A DNA stretch of 64,000 nt from positions 62,001 through 126,000 of the forward strand of contig JADGFI010000008.1 in NCBI GenBank assembly GCA_016743945.1, written 5' to 3'. The position numbers and the translations under genes were made by a program. Position 1 is the stretch's first letter, and every line of letters begins with the position of its first letter. Positions 8,909 through 17,385 of this stretch are shown here, piece after piece. This stretch comes from Desulfobacteraceae bacterium (GTDB lineage Bacteria > Desulfobacterota > Desulfobacteria > Desulfobacterales > Desulfobacteraceae). Below the pieces are notes generated by a model, which was given only the letters and a program-made list of their open reading frames with translations, was not told the DNA's origin and made no database searches.

Positions 8909-9630
8909 TTTTCTTTCTCCATATCAGTATAGTTCAGTCCATAAGTACACAACAATAAATGATAAAGCAAAAAAAGTGCCACAACAAATATTCCTCTAAC
9001 GACGGGCTTTTTAGCGATTTGTGTTCCACCTATTTGTAATAGTTCTTTGGTAAAAAAAGTATATATTTTGGTAAAAAATGTAACAACGTGTATTTTTTAG
9101 GTACACACACTCTTTGTGGGTTTGAGTGAGATATAGATTTTTTTTATTGATTTAAAGTCTTGTTTGGATTAGGACATGGCCGTTATACGTTTTTAACTGG
9201 TTTGATTTTGTATAAAAATGATATTCATTGTAATTCAAAGGGTTAAGGGTTTTTCTAAAAAAGTATATGCCGTTTTTCCCCTTCGGTCCCAACTCCTTAT
9301 TTGACAAAGTTATTACCAAATACAGGCTATCATCAATACTTAACGGTACTGAAAGGTAATGTGGCAGTTTCTGTGTTTAGAGCAAAGACGTAATGCTTTT
9401 GGGTTCAGATCCAACATTCCAGCAAGACATCGTAAAATATTAGGCTATAGTATCAGAAAAAGTATTGGGGGCAACCTGGATGCTACAAGATTCATCGCAA
9501 ATAAACTCGGCTCGACTCTAAAAGGTAACCGATTACTATAATACCATGGGTAGATTGTTCAAGCATAGTCTTCTGAGGATAACAGATGATCACGCCCACA
9601 GGGCGTGTCTTTAAATTTTTAGTCACCATA
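8909..9630. other. AT-rich stretch without a convincing gene
   Basis: About 700 nt with no supported gene. A 60-codon open frame at 9359-9541 on the plus strand shows no family resemblance and no ribosome site. At 9277-9291 the sequence TCCCCTTCGGTCCCA resembles the 3' end of tRNA-Leu (13 of 15 bases) and could be a degenerate attachment site. A hairpin CACGCCC-aca-GGGCGTG near 9592-9608, followed by a T-rich run, may be a terminator or part of the IS200-type end that follows. Confidence 0.4.
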
Positions 9631-9994
9631 CCTCTGGCAAAGCCGGAGGCTTGTATTCTGAATAGCTCAAAGCGGTCATGAAAACATGAACCACCTAACG
9701 GTGATCAAAACAATTCCAGTTGAGTGAGCTTTCGATCAAATTCTTCCTGCTTCTTGATATACTTTCTTACCGTATTTTCGTCTCTGCAAACAGTTGAGAC
9801 AAAATATCCTCTGGCTCCAAAATTATGACCGGAGAAATTATACCGTCTGCTCCCATCGGTCCTGACAATATAGATAACGCTTTTCCCTTTAATGTATTCA
9901 GCCACGTCTTTGAGCGGTTCACATTTTTGGAGACTTTCGTTTATTTCTGGAAATGTCAAACTTTAGCAGTCTCCCCGGCAAAGCCGGGCTTACT
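9631..9994 (-). mobile_element. IS200/IS605-type element with internal deletion
   Basis: A short element whose two ends each carry a small GC-rich hairpin with an AAA loop: CCTCTGGC/GCCGGAGG at 9631-9649 and CCCGGC/GCCGGG at 9974-9988. Subterminal hairpins are the recognition structures of IS200/IS605 transposons. Only the C-terminal part of the TnpA transposase lies between them, so the element looks like an internally deleted derivative. About 80 nt at its right end recur inverted at 17242-17328. Confidence 0.6.
9705..9959 (-). pseudogene. tnpA: IS200/IS605 TnpA transposase, C-terminal fragment
   Basis: An 84-aa frame matching the C-terminal part of the Y1 HUH transposase. It has DVAEYIKGKSVIYIV, then GHNFGARGYFVSTVCRDENT and a closing helix with EEFDRKLTQLELF, where intact proteins read WGRHFWARGYF. 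The HUH metal site and the N-terminal half are missing; sequence upstream is already the hairpin end of the element. The catalytic tyrosine, which in this family lies on the helix after the GYFVSTV segment, may correspond to YIKKQEEF. The fragment cannot act alone. Confidence 0.7.
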
Positions 9995-10002
9995 CGTGAT
10001 AG

Positions 10003-10752
10003 TTAATAACTCAACTGGGTTGAACTTTCCTAAACGATAGAAGTATAACTATTTGATATGACTATAAATATTGACAATATTCGCATATCTATGATATGTA
10101 TTTTTTATCCCTAAAAATTAAAGATAGGAATCTCACGCAAAATGCATACTACCTCGACCGGATTTCAAAATCAAACCATAAACTCTAATATGCTCGGAAT
10201 TTTTGGTGACTACTTTTCCAGTTTAAAAGTTGGAAGCATGATATTTGTCCCCTGTGACAAGAACCGGGGTTGGCTCGCACTTTTATCAACAGATATTACC
10301 ATAGCAGATGGTGAAATAATAAGGCTGTACAGCAAACGCTGGGACATCGAAGTGTTTTTTTAAATGTGTAAACAACATCTGAAACTGGTTAAAGAAATCC
10401 AAGTTCGAAACTATGACGGTTTGATCGGACACACTTCCCTGGTAATGGCCAGATACAATATATTGAGCTTATTTCAAAGGAAAAGCGTGGACCAACGGTC
10501 TTTTGGAGATTTGTTCAGAGCCTGCAATGAAGAATTGACTAATATAAATTTCCTTGATGCCCTGACGAGAATAATGCAACTGGCCATGGCCACGTTACAA
10601 AAGGCTCATAAATTGTCTGAAAGGGTCATAAATTTCATGCTCGACCTGATAATGGGAGAAGCACTTGTATATTTCGGCCTTTCAAATAGGCAAATGCCCC
10701 AATTGGAAAGGGGATATAGATGAATTTACTTCTCAGAGAGTTGAGTTAATAA
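10003..10752 (+). mobile_element. IS4-family element, copy 1, internally deleted
   Basis: The element runs from TTAATAACTCAACT at 10003 to the matching inverted end AGTTGAGTTAATAA at 10739-10752. Its terminal and leader sequence resembles the element at about 20171-21776: GATAGGAATCTCA before the start codon and the closing ACTTCTCAGA are shared. At 750 bp it is about half the length expected for the family. The transposase is fused across a deletion from residue 33 directly to the C-terminal third. Confidence 0.65.
10142..10723 (+). pseudogene. IS4-family DDE transposase, deleted and with a nonsense codon
   Basis: Two frames in the same register separated by TAA at 10361-10363. The related copy at 20465-21630 has AAA at this place, so a single A-to-T change made the stop. 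N-terminal residues up to LKVGSM are joined directly to IFVPCDKNRGWLALLSTDIT, so about 200 residues including the first two catalytic Asp regions are gone. The YSKRWDIEVFF segment, which carries the family's catalytic Glu, survives up to the stop. The last codons are frameshifted relative to copy 2. It is inactive. Confidence 0.75.
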
Positions 10753-10831
10753 ATCTCTTTTACTGCAAAATAATTATTTTTTTTGTTGACATGAATCACT
10801 GTTTCGATTATTAATCACCATCTTCTGTTGT

Positions 10832-10907
10832 GGGGCTGTAGCTCAGCTGGGAGAGCGTACGGCTGGCAGCCGTAAGGTCAGGGGTTCGATCCCCCTCAGC
10901 TCCACCA
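10832..10907 (+). tRNA. tRNA-Ala (anticodon GGC)
   Basis: A 76-nt cloverleaf. The acceptor stem pairs GGGGCTG (10832-10838) with CAGCTCC (10897-10903) including one G-U pair, then A and encoded CCA. The anticodon stem TACGG/CCGTA holds loop CTGGCAG, giving anticodon GGC at 10865-10867. The T arm contains GGTTCGATCCCC. Its 3' end is the integration site of the adjacent integrase element and is partly copied at 22735-22767. Confidence 0.97.
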
Positions 10908-10916
10908 ACATATATT
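10884..10916 (+). repeat. Attachment site, tRNA-Ala end (attL-like)
   Basis: These 33 nt from the T arm of tRNA-Ala into its flank recur at 22735-22767 with one mismatch, in the same orientation. An integrase gene begins just downstream of both copies. This is the usual signature of a tRNA-targeting integrative element. Confidence 0.8.
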
Positions 10917-11022
10917 CAAGTCATTGTATCTACGGTGGCTTTTTTTTGTTTTTAAGCCTCCCAATTTATATTTTTTACCTCTTGTCCACTTTTGTTATCC
11001 ACTTTGGCAAATGGAGGACCAG

Positions 11023-12534
11023 ATGAATCACATCCATTCAGCGTCATATCTCAGTAAAAACCCCTATTCATATTGCTTTAGGATCAAAATTCCCAAAGAC
11101 CTTCTTACCACCATATCCAGAAAAGAGTTGAGATATTCTTTAAAAACAGGCAATCTTTCCAAGGCCAAAACAATGGCCAGGCTGCTGGCTGGACAGATCC
11201 AGCTATTATTTAGAAAAATAAGGAGGGGTATGAACTTAACCAATGAACAGATTCTTCATATGATTAAGAACTACAGGGACAAGCTATTCCAGGAATACAA
11301 TCAGCCTGTGATGTATTGCCAGGATACAAAAAGCTGGCCTGAAGATCAGACAGAGATTGAAGTCCAATACCTGGATGGTAAAATCCGTTATACCAAGGAA
11401 AAGGTGAATTTATGTGATTATTCCGAAGTGGAAGCCGTTGTGGACAAATTATTAGCGGAGGAAGGGATATCCAAAAAAGAAATTAATAAAAAGTCTGTAA
11501 AATATTCCAAACTCTGCTCTGGTATTTTAAGATCACAGATTGACAGTGATGAACATGATCTAAAAAGGTTGGCTACTGGTAAATTTTCTGATGATATTGA
11601 AAATGTTTTTAAGGAAGGGTTGTCAGTTTCTCTTGCTTTGCCCCAACAAGATTCCAATAAGGAACCTGGTAAACCTTCCAAGACTATAAGCCAGGTCATG
11701 GATGATTACTTTAAAGAGGGAGATACGGAAAAGAAGTGGACAGAAAAGACCAGAGGGGAAGTCGAATCCAGTATGAATCTTTTGGTGGAATTTTTTGGAG
11801 ATGTGCCTATTGATTCCATAACCCGGGCTATGATGCTGGAATATCAAAAAGCTCTTTGGAAATTACCTCCAAACATGACCAAAAGCAAAAAATATAAAAA
11901 TAAAACCATCCATGAAGTTCTGGGTATGAAGCCAGAGGAAACAATTAAAGCCCATACCTATAATAAATACATGGGCAGGGCCATTACACTCTTTGATTTT
12001 GCTGTTAATAACGAAAACATGGATAAAAACCCTGCCATTGGCTTGAAAATGAAGATCAACAAAAGAAATGCTGATGCCAGGGAGATCTTTGATAAAGCAG
12101 ATCTTGTAAATATTTTTAATTCTGACCAGTACCTCAGTGATACTTTTAAAAAGCCATATCAATTCTGGATTCCTGTAATGGCTCTGTACACAGGTGCCAG
12201 GCTGAATGAAATAGCACAGCTTTATTTGTCTGATTTCCAACAGTATGAAGGTGTCTGGTGCATTAATATCAATGAAGATTCTGAAGATAAACGACTTAAA
12301 AACCTTGCCAGTAACAGACTGGTTCCCTTGCACCCATTCCTGGTTGAAGACTTGGGGATTATTGAAAGGGTCGAAAAGTTAAAACAGAAAGGGGCCAAAA
12401 GGTTCTTCCCTGAATTGCCTTCGGGCAGAGATGGTTATGGAAAAAATGTCAGCAGGTGGTTCAATGACGGATACAAACAATCTGTTGGGATTACCAAAGA
12501 ATCTGGCAAGGTCTTAAATTCTTTTAAAATCTGA
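11023..12534 (+). pseudogene. Tyrosine recombinase (integrase) lacking its C-terminal catalytic end
   Basis: A 503-aa protein with an N-terminal arm (SYLSKNPYSYCFRIKIPKDL), a SAM-like core-binding domain and the start of the catalytic domain with the first active-site arginine in ALYTGARLNEIAQLYL. The frame stops at KVLNSFK, just where the HxxR box (normally SFRHT) should begin. The second Arg, the His/Trp and the nucleophilic Tyr are therefore missing and it should be inactive. The start at 11023 is set by GGAGG five bases before the ATG. Sequence after the stop is a segment shared with the second integrase relic at 23036. Confidence 0.85.
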
Positions 12535-12650
12535 TCATTTTCCCAGATATTCTTTCTTTTCAGCCCTGCCAGTGGTGTTGTATAATCCAGTGACATGATC
12601 TAACCGTAAAAAACGGCCTTGCGTATACCCATTATCCTGAAAACTTTTCA
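12535..12650. repeat. Segment shared by two integrase units (copy A)
   Basis: About 115 nt starting at the integrase stop codon (near CTGATCATTTTCCCAGATAT) recur at 23031-23165 after another integrase relic, with scattered mismatches and a short insertion. Shared landmarks are CCAGTGGTGTTGTATAAT, AACCGTAAAAAACGG and GTATACCCATTATCCTGA. It does not continue the integrase reading frame. It is the constant right-hand part of two paralogous units. Confidence 0.75.
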
Positions 12651-12856
12651 CTGAGAGTGGACATTTTGGCATGGAATTGTGGGAATAAAATGGAACGGTA
12701 GATGATGACTGCCCTAAGAGCAGTAGGTCATGCCGGGATAGCAGGTGGCAGGTATTTATATGAACAACCACCTTGGATCAGGTTTCCACAAAATGAGGTT
12801 ACTAATATAATTACCGCCTCGGAGATGATTCTCCCCCCCCCCCAAAAAAAAAAAAA
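12651..12856. other. Non-coding stretch ending in a C11-A13 homopolymer
   Basis: No gene seen. At 12833-12843 there are 11 consecutive C and at 12844-12856 13 consecutive A, directly abutting the stop codon of the 3D-domain gene on the minus strand. Such tracts are slippage-prone, and their length may also be uncertain in the assembly. Confidence 0.5.
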
Positions 12857-13396
12857 TTAGTTGAGAGTAGCGGCTAAGATATTTTTCTTTTTACCAAAAT
12901 TTAAAGCTTCCTCTAATGATCCCATGCACAAATCAATTCTTAAACCGCTTAAACTACTATTCATCCGATCTTCGGCCTTGAATACCCCCATACCTTCAAT
13001 GTAAATTTTTTTTCCTAACCATCCTTTATGTACAAGTCCAGAACTGATAGCACATGTCCTACCAACAACAGGCGTAGTCATGGTTGCCGTTTTTTGAGGA
13101 TAACCATCAGAGTTGATTCCATCTGACCATGGATGATATGCAGTTAACGTTACATTTGTTTTTGCAATTGTATCTATTTCTTTTTCTTTGGATTTAATAA
13201 TTCGTCTCAAATATATTTCTTTGCTTTCATACAAAGATACACTTCTTTTCAAATTTTGAATTTCTATAGTTAAAGATGAAATTATTTTGGCGTTAATGTT
13301 GTTGCGTGCATGTTCTTTATTGAATTGCAATGCAAAAAAAGCGCTACTTAGAACAATTAAAGATAAAATAAGGATATAATTAAGTCTATTTTTCAT
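12857..13396 (-). CDS. Membrane-anchored 3D-domain protein
   Basis: About 179 aa from the ATG at 13396. An N-terminal membrane helix (residues about 5-22) is followed by a helical, coiled-coil-like stretch and a C-terminal 3D domain. That domain starts TLTAYHPWSDGIN and has TATMTTPVVGRTCAIS, then IYIEGMGVFKAEDRMN and GLRIDLCMGSLEEALNFG. The 3D (three Asp) domain is the double-psi barrel of lytic transglycosylase MltA and YuiC/YabE-like proteins and acts on peptidoglycan. The Asp residues in AEDRMN and RIDLCMG are retained. It probably faces the periplasm. Codon use is more AT-rich than in the housekeeping operons, in line with its island setting. Confidence 0.8.
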   Translation of the reverse strand: MKNRLNYILILSLIVLSSAFFALQFNKEHARNNINAKIISSLTIEIQNLKRSVSLYESKEIYLRRIIKSKEKEIDTIAKTNVTLTAYHPWSDGINSDGYPQKTATMTTPVVGRTCAISSGLVHKGWLGKKIYIEGMGVFKAEDRMNSSLSGLRIDLCMGSLEEALNFGKKKNILAATLN

Positions 13397-13451
13397 AAAT
13401 ATCAATTTGATTTATTAGTACCTTTTCAAAATAGTTGTTAAACGGGTATTA

Positions 13452-13655
13452 TTAAACTATTTCCAGAATAGTCTGTTTTTGTTCTTTTGCAGATGCACAA
13501 GATAAAATAGTTCGCATGGATTCGGCTGTCCTACCTTTTTTACCAATGACCTTGCCAAGATCTTTTTTTGTAACCTGTAATTCCAAGATAAGAGTATTCT
13601 ATGTTGATATTTCCTGAACTGAAATCTGATCCGGCTTATCAACCAGAGCTTGGGC
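13452..13655 (-). pseudogene. khpA: KH-domain RNA-binding protein KhpA remnant
   Basis: Read from about 13655, the minus strand gives HIAQALVDKPDQISVQEIST, a TAG at 13601-13599, then NTLILELQVTKKDLGKVIGK and KGRTAESMRTILSCASAKE to a TAA at 13454-13452. This is the compact KH protein (YlqC/KhpA, about 76 aa) normally encoded between rpsP and rimM; the GKVIGKKGRT loop is the RNA-binding motif. Here there is no start codon, no ribosomal-protein neighbour and one in-frame amber codon. It is probably a decayed extra copy inside the island. Confidence 0.65.
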
Positions 13656-14432
13656 AATATGATCATTCTAATCGTATATATATGCAAATAATGAGCCGTC
13701 TTTTGACCTTATCAGATGCCATATTTAACAATATTCAGAACAAATAAGGGCAGTTTTTTTCATAGGGAATTAATGTATCATTATTACAAAAAGTTTATAG
13801 TATTATGAAATAATTTTCCATACTCATGATAAAATTATATGATATTTAGGATTTTCTGAATCATACAAAAGGCGCATTAAATTTGGGTTGATTATCCATA
13901 GTTATAATTGGTTGATTATTCATAGTTGGGCAGATTGTATCGTAAACCCATTCCTTAAAATCATTTTTGGATGGACTGTTTGATTTTTTAATCAAGGTGA
14001 ATATCGCAAACCTACCAACCAAGTGTAATCCCTGCTCCTTTTTTAAGCTTTCATTGACACCCACCCCCCTGTGTCAGGATTATATCTCCATGAGGTGTGT
14101 GTTCTTTGAGGGAAAAAGACTCTTATGATTTTTGTTGCCCAGACAAGGTTACTGGGGTACCAGTCTATCAACAATGCTTCCCTATAAAAGGCTTTTTAAT
14201 ACCAGGTAGACCATAGTCTGATATGAATTTTTGCTAATACCGGGTGTATAGTATTATCTAACACGCACGGTTGGGTGTGCTTAGAGGCATTGGCGGGGTG
14301 GGTCGTTTGCCCCCCCCCCATCCTTCATTTTTGGACAGACAGAATCGTCTACCCAGGAAAAACCATAAAGCACTTACATTTGACCTTGGATACTTCTGGA
14401 AATGATGGGGATAGCCGATAGTAGTTAAGTGT
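13656..14432. other. Mostly non-coding stretch with one weak ORF
   Basis: No firm gene. A 67-codon minus-strand frame at 13861-14064 (GTG start) contains FTLIKKSNSPSKNDFKEWVY, which faintly recalls the end of a BRO-N/P22-antirepressor domain, but the similarity is too slight to name it. A run of ten C lies at 14310-14319. The rest is AT-rich sequence without motifs I recognise. Confidence 0.35.
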
Positions 14433-14469
14433 AATTAAAAAAGGCAGAGCCGTTTTTTGACCCTGCCTT
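14433..14469 (-). terminator. Rho-independent terminator after the arginine-rich gene
   Basis: On the minus strand, stem AAGGCAG/CTGCCTT (arms 14463-14469 and 14441-14447) is followed by TTTTAATT. It lies 21 nt past the stop of the small arginine-rich gene and would end the two-gene PEP-CTERM transcript. Confidence 0.7.
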
Positions 14470-14490
14470 AAACAGTTGATTCAATAATGA

Positions 14491-14640
14491 TTAATTATAA
14501 CGCCTAAAGTAAACAAATCTTCGGTCGTTAGTGGATCTTCGTTCTGGATAATAGTCACGAAAGGAAAAAGTTCTTCTGTCCTTTCCTGTACGCCTATCCG
14601 TGACATATCGTCTATTTTTATTGATGGTTGATGTTGACAT
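14491..14640 (-). CDS. Small arginine-rich protein with paired DRR motifs
   Basis: A 49-aa basic protein, too short for usual gene calls, with RYVTDRRTGKDRRTFSF, then YYPERRSTNDRRF and an RRYN end. It aligns well with the 56-aa protein at 8563-8733: both have DRR, then an aromatic-rich middle, then PE(K/R)RS and a second DRRF. The AAAGG ribosome site overlaps the TAA stop of the PEP-CTERM gene 12 nt upstream, so it is almost certainly cotranscribed with it. A terminator follows. The protein is strongly positively charged, so binding to nucleic acid, polysaccharide or membrane phospholipid is possible, but no function is known to me. Confidence 0.65.
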   Translation of the reverse strand: MSTSTINKNRRYVTDRRTGKDRRTFSFRDYYPERRSTNDRRFVYFRRYN

Positions 14641-14652
14641 GATTAAGTGCCT

Positions 14653-15324
14653 TTATTTTCGCCTTTTATTCACTCCTGCAAGCCCTAAAAGTGCAAAACC
14701 AAAAAGGAGCATTGTGGAGGGTTCTGGTACTGGAGATACGGTCATTACGACATCAGTCATCGTTCCCATATAAACATTATGACCGACAATAATATTGTAA
14801 CCATAATCATCCATAACAGTAGTATCTGTCAGGTCAAAAAGAAATGGGTCATTTTTGAATTTTCCCCAAATATGGGAAGAACCTATGGCTTCTTGCCATT
14901 TCCATTCATCGCCAACCTTTTTGAAATAATTCACACCGTTAAAAACGCTATTAATTGAAACTTCATAAACAGTTCCTTGTGGTTGCCCCCATAAATTATC
15001 TCCATGAATTTCAAAGGTTCCTCCCGTCCTATATATTTCAGTGGTGCGACTTCCGGTGTCATCTCCATTGTCAATAATCTCGCCTAAAATGGTTTGAGTT
15101 CTAATCAATTCATCAAAGCTCCAGTAATATGCATTATCAGGCTTTGAATGGATATAAGTATCTCGGCCAGCTGCTTCGTCGCCAATATTACCTCCATCAC
15201 CGTCGGGATCAAGAACTGCTGCAAAGCCATCTTCAAGATCCCAAATTCCAGCCAAAGGTGTCGCCAATGCATGTGGTGCAAATAACATGCTTACAAAAAC
15301 GACTAAAATAACTATTTTTTTCAT
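14653..15324 (-). CDS. PEP-CTERM sorting-domain exported protein
   Basis: A 223-aa secreted protein. An N-terminal signal peptide ending ALATPL is followed by a soluble domain of about 175 residues with many Asp, Gly and aromatic residues. The end is VPEPSTMLLFGFALLGLAGV plus NKRRK, a textbook PEP-CTERM signal for exosortase processing and surface or exopolysaccharide delivery. GAGGAGGT precedes the ATG. The passenger domain (AGIWDLEDGFAAVLDPDGDG at its start) is not one I recognise. It is followed 12 nt later by the small arginine-rich gene. No exosortase gene lies in this window, so the sorting enzyme must be elsewhere. Confidence 0.85.
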   Translation of the reverse strand: MKKIVILVVFVSMLFAPHALATPLAGIWDLEDGFAAVLDPDGDGGNIGDEAAGRDTYIHSKPDNAYYWSFDELIRTQTILGEIIDNGDDTGSRTTEIYRTGGTFEIHGDNLWGQPQGTVYEVSINSVFNGVNYFKKVGDEWKWQEAIGSSHIWGKFKNDPFLFDLTDTTVMDDYGYNIIVGHNVYMGTMTDVVMTVSPVPEPSTMLLFGFALLGLAGVNKRRK

Positions 15325-15939
15325 TGCTTACCTCCTCTCTTTTTTCATTTTTTACCACATTTTAATTTGTTGAAACCTGTAGTGAATGAAATAATAAATC
15401 TATTACCTCATTTTAAGGCTGTAACTACTATAAAAAAAACAGCAAGAAGTTATTCTGAAAATTTAAAGAAAAAGAGAGAAAGTATGAAATAAGATAATGA
15501 CAAAAGAGTTCTAAACAATGTGAAGAAGAAATCTTCAACGATCAATATACTTTTGTAAATATGCAAAAATTATACCTATTTTAATACAACAATATAGACC
15601 TTATTCTACAGTATTTACAGATATTCAAAGGTATTTTTTTCTTATGAAATTAAAGTGCTAATATGAAAAATTTTATACAAAACTATGAAAAATTTTATAC
15701 AGCAGTTTATTCTTTTTTTTTGAAAAGGTTACACAGCACTGACCTAATCTTCAATTTAACTTATTACATAGGTACCATACAGAATAATTGATGTTGTGAA
15801 TTTGTGAGAGTTTTTCAAACTCACACACATTCAAAAAAGTTGATCTTCTATGCCTTTTAATCAAATCAGGTTTCTTTGATTGATTTCATCGTACCAAATT
15901 TATATAATCAATAAGTTTTAATGGTTCTGTTTTGTTTCC
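15325..15939. other. AT-rich intergenic region upstream of the PEP-CTERM gene
   Basis: No gene seen. It contains two direct copies of TATGAAAAATTTTATACA at 15662-15679 and 15684-15701 (22-bp period), each with an internal GAAAAATTTT near-palindrome, which could be regulatory. At 15771-15810 there is a 40-nt copy (four mismatches) of the left end of the IS110 element at 18417. Confidence 0.45.
15771..15810 (+). repeat. IS110 left-end-like 40-nt repeat
   Basis: Shares 36 of 40 bases with 18417-18456, including GGTACC at its start and GTGAATTTGTGAGAG at its end. It stands alone here without a transposase, so it is either a relic of a second IS110 insertion or a target-like sequence. Confidence 0.5.
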
Positions 15940-16418
15940 GAACCCACAATGAGCTTTTGCCTTTTTGGAGCCTTTTCTGTAATTCGCCCAATACATTGAA
16001 AGGACAGCATCAATAAGGCTTCCGTCAATGGAGACAAGATCCCCCAATTCAGCATGCTCCTTGGGTAATACTCCTACAGCCTCTTTATAGAGATTTTCAA
16101 AATGAATTGTAATTGTTCGAGCCCTCGGCCATTGATTATTTCGGAAAAACTGCTCCTGCTGATCCCTCCTTTTGGAGCAATATTATCTTTGGTAAAATCA
16201 TTCTCTTCCAGATCTTGGATGAGGTGTCTGGCTGATTTATGCTCTTGAAGATGAAAATACACCAGAGCGCTTACCTGGTCTTTGAAAGTCATTTTTAAAG
16301 ATCGGTCTCCCCGTGATGATAGTTCTGGCGTAAATTCTAACAACCTTAGCAGAGGGGATTGGAAGTTGTCAAAGATCAGAGAATGAATTTGTTTTTTCGG
16401 GATCGATATGTGCGCCAT
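15940..16418 (-). pseudogene. IS4/DUF4372-type transposase, truncated and frameshifted
   Basis: The N-terminal 105 codons (MAHISIPKKQIHSLIFDNFQ, then ELSSRGDRSLKMTFKDQVSA and ARHLIQDLEENDF) match the DUF4372 N-terminal region of IS4-type transposases widespread in Desulfobacteraceae. Near 16097-16103 one T is missing from a TTTT run and the frame shifts. The other frame then continues with EAVGVLPKEHAELGDLVSID and GSLIDAVLSMYWANYRKGS, the region of the first catalytic Asp. Similarity ends at about 15940. The C-terminal two-thirds and the other end of the element are absent. Confidence 0.75.
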
Positions 16419-17042
16419 GTTGGGCCTCCTTGAAAATTTGGTTTTTCAAGGTGCACAAAATTTTTACGCACATTTGTCAACAAAAAAGTGACAATATTCT
16501 CAATAAAATCGAATGTTTTTTACCTGCAATAACCTAACCGGACACTACTGTATCTGAATAGAATTCTTGATAATGTGATTTGGCAAACAAATCCTGTATA
16601 ATTTGATCACAATCTGCCATCCTAATTTCTAAAAAAAATATATGGGAAACTCCCTGTGTGGCTTCCTATATGAATCCTGGATATATATTTGCCTGATGGC
16701 ACTTGCGCCCACCTTGCCTATCGCGCCCCCCCCATGCCTTTGATTTTCATTTCATTGTAATAGACGGATGATCAGCAAGCAGTGACCTATATGAAATTCA
16801 GGGGGAAAGATACCCTGGTATAGGACACCATTACTGAAGATTGATTAACTTGGGTATTAAACTACATAAATTTATGTAGTTTTTGTAACTTTTCATATAA
16901 ACAAACGGTTAGCGAAAATGCATGATCTATCCCCAAAATACCTGACAGCAAGGCTTATACAAGGACACTGCCCTATCAGGCATACATTTTGCTATTTCAT
17001 TAGCATGTCATCTTAATCCAAATAAAGGAAAGGCGGCTAAAT
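16419..17042. other. Non-coding stretch with a perfect 24-nt palindrome
   Basis: No gene seen. At 16859-16882 AAACTACATAAA is followed directly by its exact complement TTTATGTAGTTT and then TTT, which could act as a terminator-like hairpin or a dimeric protein site. A run of C occurs near 16726-16733. Confidence 0.45.
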
Positions 17043-17225
17043 GTGGAATACAACAAGAGTAGAAATATTGGAATGGAACTACTGATACAACAGTACAGTA
17101 ATGAATTCGAGACCGAAGAAAATCTCAATCACTATTCATGGAAGGATTTCTTAAAAGCGAGAAGGAAATATCTCAAGTATATGCTTGAAGGTTCCATCAA
17201 TAGAAATGCCAGTCAATCATATTAA
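17043..17225 (+). CDS. Small hypothetical protein
   Basis: A 60-aa frame from a GTG at 17043 preceded by AAGGAAAGGCGG. It is rich in Tyr, Asn, Lys and Glu, predicted helical and soluble, with FLKARRKYLKYMLEGS near the end. I do not recognise the family. An overlapping ATG two bases earlier opens only a 14-codon frame. The gene ends 16 nt before an IS200/IS605 end remnant. Confidence 0.35.
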   Translation: MEYNKSRNIGMELLIQQYSNEFETEENLNHYSWKDFLKARRKYLKYMLEGSINRNASQSY

Positions 17226-17241
17226 CTATATATTGGGTAAG

Positions 17242-17328
17242 TCCCCGGCTTTGCCGAGGAGACTCCCAAAGTTTGACAATTCCGGGAATATATACGAAAG
17301 CCTCCAATAATGTGAACCGCTCAAAGAT
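17242..17328 (+). mobile_element. IS200/IS605-type end remnant
   Basis: Starts with a TCCCCGGC-TTT-GCCGAGGA hairpin, then about 70 nt (GGAGACTCCCAAAGTTTGAC, then GTGAACCGCTCAAAGA) that match, in inverted orientation, 9915-9994 of the deleted IS200/IS605 element. Only this end is present; similarity stops where the transposase C-terminal region would continue. Confidence 0.6.
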
Positions 17329-17385
17329 CACAAGATAGGAGGCTTTCGATGAACAATTATAATAAGTTCAATTACTAAAGGTAAA

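Noticed and set aside
9359..9541. 60-codon plus-strand ORF
   Set aside because: No ribosome site, no recognised family, surrounded by non-coding sequence.
13599..13601. Pyrrolysine read-through of the khpA amber codon
   Set aside because: The gene also lacks a start codon and genomic context, so decay is the simpler reading.
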